NCBI GenBank assembly: GCA_030604545.1
Contig: JAUVVS010000180.1
Location: forward strand, 1 to 5,241
Direction of reading: 5' to 3'
From: Deltaproteobacteria bacterium
GTDB taxonomy: Bacteria; Desulfobacterota; Desulfobacteria; Desulfobacterales; JAUVVS01
DNA length: 5,241 nt
The notes below the pieces were generated by a model, which saw only the letters and a program-made list of their open reading frames with translations, was not told the DNA's origin and made no database searches. Within the stretch, counting starts at the first letter, position 1, and each line of letters opens with the position of its first letter. Below, piece after piece: positions 1 through 4,854 of this stretch. The translations under genes were made by a program, and so were the position numbers.

Positions 1-71
1 ACAAACGAATTCCGGGTTTGTTTCCGAATCGAATGCTTCCGCAATATTGTGCACAGTTCAGATTTGTGAGG

Positions 72-122
72 TGAACCTACAATTTCTGAACCCTGAACCT
101 CTGAACCCTGAACCCGTGAACG
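72..122. repeat. TGAACC short-period repeat patch
   Basis: TGAACC occurs at 72-77, 87-92, 94-99, 102-107 and 109-114, and TGAACG at 117-122. The core is a near-perfect 15-base tandem duplication: CTGAACCCTGAACCT at 86-100 and CTGAACCCTGAACCC at 101-115. The spacings are 15, 7, 8, 7 and 8 bases, so the underlying unit is a 7-8 base word. It lies in noncoding DNA downstream of engB. From memory, similar patches are scattered between genes in Desulfobacterota; that is recall, not a search. The array is too short and its unit too small to be a CRISPR. Confidence 0.75.
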
Positions 123-164
123 GTTACCCTAATTGTAAAATTTTAACCTTATGAAAGTAGGGCT

Positions 165-201
165 CCTGTGAAGCATTTTAACACCGCTTTACTTCAACAG
201 G
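165..201 (-). terminator. Imperfect hairpin after engB, possible weak terminator
   Basis: CCTGTGAAG (165-173) pairs with CTTCAACAGG (192-201), giving about 9 base pairs with a one-base bulge around an 18-base loop. It begins only 5 bases past the engB stop codon. On the engB strand no run of T follows, so it does not meet the usual rule for an intrinsic terminator. It could instead protect an mRNA 3' end or be chance. Confidence 0.25.
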
Positions 202-206
202 CCAAA

Positions 207-785
207 TTATAACAATTTTTCAATGGCATGCCAAACCGCATCTTTTCCCTGCCTTGATTTAGCAGAAAAAAGGATCAATTCTTTTTTATCAACAGAAAGG
301 GCTTTTGCTATGGAAAGATGCTGATTTATCTGTTTTGTTTTGGAGAGTTTATCAGCCTTTGTCAGTATCAGAATGCTATAAATATTAAAATAGTTAAACC
401 AGTCTATAAAGTTTAGTTCTTTCTGATCAGGCATACGTCGTATATCCATGATAAATACCACACCCTTTAATGTCTCTCTCGTTGAAAAGTATGTCTCAAT
501 CATGGGGCCCCAATTTTTCTTTACAGATTTTGGGACCCTGGCATATCCGTATCCTGGAAGATCCACAAACGAAAAGGTTTCATTTATTACAAAGAAGTTA
601 ATAAGCTGAGTGCGCCCGGGCGTTGAGCTTGTTTTTACCAGATGTTTCCGGTTGACAAGAATGTTGATCAGTGAAGATTTTCCCACATTGGAACGCCCTG
701 AAAAAGCGATTTCCGGCAAAACAGCAGGAGGATACTGAGATGACTTGGCAGCACTTTTAACGAATTTAGCGGATTTTATAATCAC
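207..785 (-). CDS. engB: Ribosome biogenesis GTP-binding protein YihA/YsxC (EngB)
   Basis: EngB is a cytoplasmic TrmE-Era-EngA-family GTPase needed for late assembly of the large ribosomal subunit. At 192 residues the protein has the normal family length and appears complete. All GTPase motifs are visible: the P-loop GRSNVGKS at 30-37, TPGRT at 55-59 (G2), DLPGYGYA at 75-82 (G3, with the EngB signature), TKADK at 142-146 (G4) and SAK at 174-176 (G5). The start is GTG at 785. It is supported by AAGGGG at 795-800, 9 bases upstream, and by a typical EngB N-terminus (KSAKFVKSA leading into LPEIAFSGRSN). The glycosyltransferase gene lies 84 bases upstream on the same strand, with no clear terminator between, so the two may be co-transcribed although no functional link is obvious. 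The identification is secure. Confidence 0.97.
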   Translation of the reverse strand: MIIKSAKFVKSAAKSSQYPPAVLPEIAFSGRSNVGKSSLINILVNRKHLVKTSSTPGRTQLINFFVINETFSFVDLPGYGYARVPKSVKKNWGPMIETYFSTRETLKGVVFIMDIRRMPDQKELNFIDWFNYFNIYSILILTKADKLSKTKQINQHLSIAKALSVDKKELILFSAKSRQGKDAVWHAIEKLL

Positions 786-869
786 CTTTATCTACCCCTT
801 GAAACACAGAGATTCATATTCCGTATTCTGTCGATAAAACTAATTTTTTCTGATCCTGAAAAATCCGGT

Positions 870-2207
870 TTAAACCTTAAGGGAGGAAACAATCTTTGTC
901 CGAGATGATAGTGAATGCTCACGCTCAAAAATGCATCCAAGACAATCTGTGATGATAACTTTTAGTTTCTCATGAAGGACAGAGTAAGAATAGAAACGCT
1001 GGGCCAATTCATAGTTACTCGTTGCCATATTCTCACGATACACCGGATTTGTTAACACTTTTCTTGTTTGGCGAATTGCCTTATCAGATACATACCCTTT
1101 AATTTCTATAACAGAAAATCCTTTTGGTTTGATATCCATTTCGTAAATTGAATAGGTGTTTACAACGATCGGTTTATGGAAATATATGGCTTCCAGAAAA
1201 GCATTGCCAAAACCCTCTATGTTGGATGGATAGGTAACAAGGTCTGCATGTGGATAAATATCTTCCAGGGTATAAACCTTTCTTCCATCTTTCAAGAACC
1301 CTCTTCGTTCATTAATAATATTTGAAACAAAAATGGTTTTAACATCCATCATCTTTGAATATTTTCTTATTCTCTTCTCATAATCATGGCCTTCATCCCC
1401 GGAGGCATGTGAAATAACAAGCTTGGCTTTCATTCCAAGCCTCTTTACAAGTTCTATTGCATGCTCAATCCCTTTCCGTTTGACTACTCTTGTGGGTTGT
1501 AAAATTAAAAGTTCATCATCTTCTATTCCGAGGGATTTTCGAACATCTGATGCATAGTCATCCACGGGAGGAGGTGGATTTTCAAAGTCCATTACATTGG
1601 GAATTATGTCCGCTGAAATGCCTGTTCTAAGACTTAACTGGTTATCAGCAGAAGAGTTGATTACCACATGCCGGATTGAAGGCAAATGGGGCGGGAAGGC
1701 CATGTTAAGGTATTCCCAGACGGCGTTTGTCATAAAATGCTGTCGTTCCCAGAAGAAATCATGATGATGAGCGATTGCGGGCATTCCGGTTTCAGATATT
1801 ACCTCTGTTAATGCAATGCCAAGAGGAATATTAAGCGGTATTGTCAGGGCATTTTCAGGTACTAAAAGATCAATATTGAATTTCTTTATAAATTCGTAAA
1901 GATGGTCCTTTAACAACTTCTTAAATATATGAATCTTTTGCGTTGTAGAGCGCTTTCGCACTCTGGCTCCAAAGCACTTACGATAAATTTTTTTAATTTC
2001 AGGATGCTGGAAATGAGCTTCTTTAACAAGAAATGAGCGTTCAGGTGGGCTGTCGAGTTCACCGGCAAAAAAAAAGCAGTTGAATCCCTCCTTTTCAAAA
2101 ACATCAGCCCATTTGTCTGCTTCCAGCGAAACACCATCTGTTCCCATCAGGCGGGTTGCAACAAAGCCAACATTGTGTTTTTTACCGCAATATATACAGT
2201 AACCCAT
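870..2207 (-). CDS. Glycosyltransferase family 4 (GT-B fold), substrate unknown
   Basis: This 445-residue protein looks like a retaining GT-B glycosyltransferase that would move a sugar from a nucleotide-sugar to an unidentified acceptor. The N-terminal domain opens with a glycine-rich loop (RLMGTDGVSLE, 19-29) and carries a striking AHHHDFFWER (146-155). The C-terminal donor domain has QPTRVVKRKG (237-246, with R240 and K245 where GT4 enzymes bind the nucleotide-sugar phosphates) and the EX7E motif E331-GFGNAFL-E339. No signal peptide or membrane segment is seen, so it is probably cytosolic or peripheral. The ATG at 2207 is well supported by AAGGAG 6 bases upstream (2214-2219). Oddly, it has CxxC pairs at both ends (C4/C7 and C422/C425). 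The acceptor could be an envelope glycan or a compatible solute such as a glycosylglycerate. Nothing in the neighbourhood decides this, and I leave it unnamed. Confidence 0.9.
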   Translation of the reverse strand: MGYCIYCGKKHNVGFVATRLMGTDGVSLEADKWADVFEKEGFNCFFFAGELDSPPERSFLVKEAHFQHPEIKKIYRKCFGARVRKRSTTQKIHIFKKLLKDHLYEFIKKFNIDLLVPENALTIPLNIPLGIALTEVISETGMPAIAHHHDFFWERQHFMTNAVWEYLNMAFPPHLPSIRHVVINSSADNQLSLRTGISADIIPNVMDFENPPPPVDDYASDVRKSLGIEDDELLILQPTRVVKRKGIEHAIELVKRLGMKAKLVISHASGDEGHDYEKRIRKYSKMMDVKTIFVSNIINERRGFLKDGRKVYTLEDIYPHADLVTYPSNIEGFGNAFLEAIYFHKPIVVNTYSIYEMDIKPKGFSVIEIKGYVSDKAIRQTRKVLTNPVYRENMATSNYELAQRFYSYSVLHEKLKVIITDCLGCIFEREHSLSSRTKIVSSLKV

Positions 2208-2249
2208 TTTTTACTCCTTCTCAAATTTTGGAGTCGCTCGTTTCCAGGT

Positions 2250-2279
2250 TTTATATTCTTTTTAGTGTACAAAAAGCAA
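2250..2279 (-). promoter_or_regulatory. Candidate sigma-70 promoter for the glycosyltransferase gene
   Basis: Reading the minus strand, TTGCTT (2274-2279, 3 of 6 to TTGACA) is followed after 18 bases by TATAAA (2250-2255, 5 of 6 to TATAAT). Transcription would start near 2242, leaving a leader of about 35 bases that contains the strong AAGGAG site at 2214-2219. It is plausible by position, but the -35 match is weak. If used, it would also serve engB by read-through. Confidence 0.4.
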
Positions 2280-2390
2280 CTTTAATCTACTGATTTTTTA
2301 AACCGCCGATTTCTTTCCGGCAATGAATTTAATTACCTCCCATTTATTTTGGGAAACGATTATGCGAACACTTTTGAACGTTATTAAAAA

Positions 2391-2417
2391 TTTAGAATTT
2401 CTGATCATGGATATAAT
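2391..2417 (+). promoter_or_regulatory. Candidate promoter for the acyltransferase gene
   Basis: A perfect TATAAT stands at 2412-2417. The best -35-like word is TTTAGA at 2391-2396 (4 of 6), with a short 15-base spacer. Transcription would begin near 2424, about 94 bases before the preferred ATG at 2518. The -10 box is good and the -35 is poor. In AT-rich DNA such a match can arise by chance. Confidence 0.35.
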
Positions 2418-2517
2418 TTATTGATTCTAAGTTTATTATGGTGTATCTAAAAAACATGAATTTAAATTGTTCTACCAACAAGAATTTGCTTATCGTTTAA
2501 TACTAGAGAATACCGTC

Positions 2518-3168
2518 ATGCATGTAAAATTTAGCCATTTCATTACATCAGAACCATTCATAAATTTCCTTTATCGATTTATCATGGCTTATTCCCGGAC
2601 ATTTCGTCTAAGGATTGAAAATGAGAAAGAATGGGTTGAATATCTTAAAAATGGTGGAACGGTGTTGCTTTGCACGTGGCATCAACAATTTTTTTCTGGT
2701 ATTCGCTATTTTCAAAACTATAATATTTATAAGCCTAGTATAATGATTAGCGAAAGCAGAGATGGCGAAATAGTGGCTGGTCTTGCCAATCGTGCCGGTT
2801 GGTATCCGGTTCGAGGCTCTTCTTCAAGGAGTGGTAGGAATGCTTTAAAAAGTATGATTGCCAAATTAAAAGAAACAAGACTTGCTTGCCATATTGTTGA
2901 TGGACCGAAAGGGCCTTTTGGTAAAGTTAAGGCTGGTGTAATTCGCTTAGCACATGTCACCGATGCCGTTATCGTTCCATTTAATGTTTCCGCAGAAAAT
3001 GCATGGAAATTCAGGAGCTGGGATAAATTTATTCTTGCAAAATCTTTTTCCAAAGTATCGATTCGTTTTGATAAAATGATTAAATTTAATAAAGTAAAAG
3101 AAGAAAAAAGCTTTGAAGAACAAAGAAAGCAACTTGAAAAAATTATGCTTCCTGCATTAAACTTTTGA
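2518..3168 (+). CDS. DUF374 lysophospholipid/lipid A-type acyltransferase
   Basis: This is a 216-residue member of the DUF374 branch of the LPLAT acyltransferases, which transfer acyl chains to lipid acceptors at the inner face of the cytoplasmic membrane. Visible family motifs are LLCTWHQQFFS (50-60, with the likely catalytic His55), SRDGE (80-84), VRGSSSRSG (98-106) and VDGPKGP (127-133), followed by APIVPF-like AVIVPF (150-155) and a W-D pair (168-169). Some relatives, such as the Helicobacter enzyme LpxJ, add secondary acyl chains to lipid A; that role here is inference. I chose the ATG at 2518 because AGAGAA lies 7 bases upstream and the family pattern begins near here. A TTG at 2467 would add 17 residues but has no ribosome binding site. 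The gene stands alone, divergent from the glycosyltransferase and convergent with the small RR-repeat gene 21 bases away. Confidence 0.88.
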   Translation: MHVKFSHFITSEPFINFLYRFIMAYSRTFRLRIENEKEWVEYLKNGGTVLLCTWHQQFFSGIRYFQNYNIYKPSIMISESRDGEIVAGLANRAGWYPVRGSSSRSGRNALKSMIAKLKETRLACHIVDGPKGPFGKVKAGVIRLAHVTDAVIVPFNVSAENAWKFRSWDKFILAKSFSKVSIRFDKMIKFNKVKEEKSFEEQRKQLEKIMLPALNF

Positions 3169-3189
3169 CAGACTTATACAACGAGAGAC

Positions 3190-3420
3190 TTAATCCTCAA
3201 CATCAACTCTTCGGTTAACCCCTATGCGCCTATCTTTACCGCTACGCTTTTCAGTACCTTTGTAATCATCGTCGTCAAACATTCTGCGGTCCTTCCATAG
3301 GCGTCTATTTATCCCCTTCCGCCTTTCTGTATTACTGTATTCAGGGCCGTCGTTGACCTCTTTGTCTTCGTTGTTAAGCTGATCCTTACCATTTGAAAGA
3401 TCGTGATCGGAATTAATCAT
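3190..3420 (-). CDS. Small arginine-repeat protein (ERR-x3-NRR-x3-DRR repeats), unknown function
   Basis: I do not recognise a named family for this 76-residue protein. Its first half is hydrophilic and acidic. Its second half carries two copies of a 16-residue unit, TERRKGINRRLWKDRR (31-46) and TEKRSGKDRRIGVNRR (56-71), joined by an acidic linker with DDDD at 49-52. Basic pairs recur every six residues (33-34, 39-40, 45-46 and 58-59, 64-65, 70-71). It has no signal peptide, membrane segment or cysteine, so it is probably soluble and perhaps partly disordered. The start at 3420 is set by GGAG at 3432-3435, 11 bases upstream. The frame runs open to a TTG at 3513, but that start lacks a proper ribosome binding site and nearly coincides with the predicted transcription start. 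RxxxR-like spacing recalls the c-di-GMP-binding arginines of PilZ proteins, but no PilZ domain is present. Nucleic-acid, polyphosphate or membrane-phosphate binding are guesses. Confidence 0.78.
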   Translation of the reverse strand: MINSDHDLSNGKDQLNNEDKEVNDGPEYSNTERRKGINRRLWKDRRMFDDDDYKGTEKRSGKDRRIGVNRRVDVED

Positions 3421-3524
3421 TTTGTGAAGGTCTCCAAAAAAATCTAGACAATAATATCTTACATTAAACGGCAACAAGAATTGCACAAATGCTTTAACCA
3501 CTTGGCCGTGCAACCTTACTTGTA

Positions 3525-3554
3525 ATTTTAAGCATTTACAGATTCAGTTGTCAA
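3525..3554 (-). promoter_or_regulatory. Strong candidate sigma-70 promoter for the small RR-repeat gene
   Basis: On the minus strand a perfect TTGACA (3549-3554) is followed after 18 bases by TAAAAT (3525-3530, 5 of 6). Transcription would start near 3518, giving a leader of about 98 bases before the ATG at 3420. It sits between the stop of the TIM-barrel gene and the small gene, so the small gene can be transcribed on its own. It is the best-matching promoter in the window. Confidence 0.6.
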
Positions 3555-3586
3555 GCCGTTTTTTAAAAGCAAAAAGAGCGGAGCTA

Positions 3587-4501
3587 TCAACTAATACCTT
3601 TTTCATGAAGAAATTGGATACTTTGAGAAACTTCCGAGTCCGGAGTACCCGGTTTTAGCTCAATTACTAATAGAGTATCGTCTTTGATATAAGATTTGAT
3701 TCTCTCAAAATCGATCTCTCCGGTCCCTGGAGCAAGGTGATCTTCAAGACCCATAGCGTCGTGAAGATGAATGCCGATAAGCGAGTCATAATAGGTTTTT
3801 AAAAAATCTTCATGTTGGGAAATAGTAAGGGTTTCATTTACATGAGCATGGCCTGTATCGTGCCAATAGCCTATTGAACCTCCTTTAAACTCGGAAAAAA
3901 AGATCTCGAAGTCATCTATATGGGGTAGTTCATAGTAATGATATCGATTCTCCAGGCCTAAGAGAACATTTTGTTTTTCTGCCATGCGAACGAGTCTATC
4001 CAGACTAAACAACAAGCTGTCCACATGTTTTGACTTTTGCTTCTTAAAGTCTGTTAGCTTTTGGTTAATGAAAGCTTGAGCTTCCTCTGAATGGATTTGA
4101 TTTGTTTCCAAATATTGATATAGCTTATCAATTTCGGGATTCATATCCACATAACCACAGTGAAGAACTACTGCCGTAGCTTCGAGATCATTGGCATGTT
4201 CAATACTCTTTATTGTATATTGAACGGCACGCTGTCGCTCTTCATTATCTGGATGAGAAAGTAAAAAAAGGTCTCCACCACCATGAGAATGAGGCATATC
4301 AGATGGAATCGGAAAGAAATTATGGATGCTAACCACCTTCAATCTTGACCGCTTGAGGGGAGCCCTCATCTGTTTAAACATGGCGTCATTGATACGGTAT
4401 TCCAGTTCCACTCCGTAGATATCAAAACCCTCCAGGGTCTGGAGTAAGATTTCGCCATCGTTTGATTCCTTTGATTTCCAAGAGGTGGAAAGGGCAAGCA
4501 T
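3587..4501 (-). CDS. TIM-barrel protein, AP endonuclease 2 / xylose isomerase-like superfamily
   Basis: This 304-residue protein fits the single-domain (beta/alpha)8 sugar isomerase/epimerase-like superfamily (Pfam AP_endonuc_2), whose members use a divalent metal site to isomerise sugars or cleave phosphodiesters. The metal-site residues expected at the C-terminal ends of the strands are present: E184 in LGLENR, H214/D215/H218 in YWHDTGHAH, H245/H247/D248 in GIHLHDA, and E281 in LLVIELKPG. VSIHNFFPIP (57-66) and VVLHCG (111-116) add two further conserved histidines. No signal peptide is visible, so it is probably cytosolic. The ATG at 4501 has AGGA 9 bases upstream (4511-4514). The superfamily covers sugar isomerases, endonuclease IV and the cobamide-remodelling phosphodiesterase CbiR. 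Neither the sequence nor the neighbours tell which applies, so automatic names such as 'sugar phosphate isomerase' should be read loosely. Confidence 0.9.
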   Translation of the reverse strand: MLALSTSWKSKESNDGEILLQTLEGFDIYGVELEYRINDAMFKQMRAPLKRSRLKVVSIHNFFPIPSDMPHSHGGGDLFLLSHPDNEERQRAVQYTIKSIEHANDLEATAVVLHCGYVDMNPEIDKLYQYLETNQIHSEEAQAFINQKLTDFKKQKSKHVDSLLFSLDRLVRMAEKQNVLLGLENRYHYYELPHIDDFEIFFSEFKGGSIGYWHDTGHAHVNETLTISQHEDFLKTYYDSLIGIHLHDAMGLEDHLAPGTGEIDFERIKSYIKDDTLLVIELKPGTPDSEVSQSIQFLHEKGIS

Positions 4502-4550
4502 ATAAGTCTATCCTGATGTAATTTACAAATAAGAGACCACAAAGACAAAG

Positions 4551-4556
4551 ATTATA
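4551..4556 (-). promoter_or_regulatory. Candidate -10 box for the TIM-barrel gene
   Basis: The minus strand reads a perfect TATAAT here, placing transcription start near 4544 and leaving a leader of about 43 bases. I find no acceptable -35 at 16-18 bases. A -35 at the usual distance would fall at about 4573-4579, just outside the MITE-like element, so the insertion may have altered the upstream part of this promoter. Confidence 0.35.
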
Positions 4557-4582
4557 GAATAGTTACAAATAACATATCTAGT

Positions 4583-4608
4583 GCCTGAACGAAAACTCCC
4601 GTTCAGGC
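4583..4608. repeat. Perfect hairpin inside the left end of the MITE-like element
   Basis: GCCTGAACG (4583-4591) is followed after 8 bases by its exact reverse complement CGTTCAGGC (4600-4608). The left terminal repeat therefore folds on itself as well as matching the right end. Read on the plus strand it is followed by a run of A. On the minus strand it is preceded by that T run, so it is not a normal terminator for either flanking gene. The right end has no matching inner hairpin, so the element is asymmetric. Confidence 0.75.
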
Positions 4609-4622
4609 AAAAATCCGAATAT

Positions 4623-4642
4623 CGAAACTCGAAACTCGAAAC
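4623..4642. repeat. 7-base tandem repeat CGAAACT within the element
   Basis: CGAAACT occurs at 4623-4629 and 4630-4636, followed by the partial copy CGAAAC at 4637-4642. It lies in the left arm of the 4581-4797 element and is a likely site of slippage and length variation between copies. Confidence 0.7.
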
Positions 4643-4775
4643 AATATCGAATATCAAATTTTTCAATGTTCAAAACAAAATCCTCGGTATTCGGTTGTTT
4701 AGAGCATTTGAACATTCGAATTTAGAATTTGTTTCGGATTTCGTAATTCGGATTTCGAATTTCAAAAATCAAAAA

Positions 4776-4805
4776 TTGAGGGTTTTCGTTCAGACACTAT
4801 ATAGT
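4776..4805 (+). promoter_or_regulatory. Candidate ispG promoter spanning the element's right end
   Basis: TTGAGG (4776-4781, 4 of 6) and TATAGT (4800-4805, 5 of 6) are separated by 18 bases. The -35 lies at the inner edge of the right terminal repeat and the -10 just outside the element. Transcription would start near 4812, about 43 bases before the ispG ATG. This is inference from weak matches; no better promoter is evident between the element and ispG. Confidence 0.3.
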
Positions 4806-4854
4806 GTATTCGTAAAAATTAAAATATGACTTTTATGAATAATAGCTGTCCATT

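Larger units (their letters stand above)
1..206. other. Noncoding region left of engB
   Basis: I see no convincing coding frame here. The stretch holds a short inverted pair at the very edge (ACAAAC at 1-6 and GTTTGT at 16-21), the TGAACC repeat patch (72-122) and an imperfect hairpin just past the engB stop (165-201). Whatever gene lies further left is outside the window, so its orientation relative to engB is unknown. Confidence 0.6.
2208..2517. other. Divergent intergenic region between glycosyltransferase and acyltransferase
   Basis: This AT-rich stretch holds no gene that I can support. It carries candidate promoters facing each way (2250-2279 minus, 2391-2417 plus). Between them is a small perfect inverted repeat, TCCCA (2338-2342) and TGGGA (2350-2354), separated by 7 bases, which could be a weak operator or chance. 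If translation of the acyltransferase began at the TTG at 2467 the region would be shorter, but that start has no ribosome binding site. Confidence 0.5.
4581..4797. mobile_element. MITE-like element with terminal inverted repeats and TA flanks
   Basis: The left end GTGCCTGAACGAAAACTCCC (4581-4600) matches the reverse complement of the right end, GTGTCTGAACGAAAACCCTC (4778-4797), at 17 of 20 positions. TA lies directly outside both ends (4579-4580 and 4798-4799), as expected for a TA target duplication. The 217-base body is itself a long imperfect palindrome rich in TTCGAA, CGAAAC and ATCCGAA words: for example 4662-4674 pairs with 4707-4720, and the apex lies near 4680-4694. It encodes no credible protein. 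Small size, terminal repeats, TA flanks and no transposase fit a miniature element mobilised by an IS630/Tc1-mariner-type transposase, but that link is inferred from TA alone. A structured intergenic repeat family is the alternative. Confidence 0.65.

Noticed and set aside
72..122. CRISPR array
   Set aside because: The units are only 7-8 bases with no spacers of typical length and no cas genes nearby.
786..869. Intrinsic terminator between the glycosyltransferase gene and engB
   Set aside because: Only weak A/T pairing is visible (around ATTTTTC and GAAAAAAT on the minus strand), with no GC-rich stem followed by a T run.
1910..2137. Minus-strand 75-codon frame inside the glycosyltransferase gene
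   Set aside because: Alternative-frame shadow of a clearly real gene, with no recognisable domain.
2727..3132. Two minus-strand frames (2727-3053 and 2947-3132) opposite the acyltransferase
   Set aside because: Antisense shadows; the plus-strand gene carries the DUF374 motifs.
3421..3513. N-terminal extension of the small RR-repeat protein to TTG 3513
   Set aside because: No suitably spaced ribosome binding site, near coincidence with the predicted transcription start, and a hydrophobic composition unlike the rest of the protein; ATG 3420 has GGAG upstream.
4366..4548. Minus-strand 60-codon frame overlapping the start of the TIM-barrel gene
   Set aside because: Alternative-frame shadow of the TIM-barrel gene, with no domain.
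4581..4829. Plus-strand open frame of 82 codons starting at GTG 4581
   Set aside because: It is almost entirely the MITE-like palindromic element read through; the protein is a low-complexity product of TTCGAA-type repeats with no ribosome binding site or known domain.
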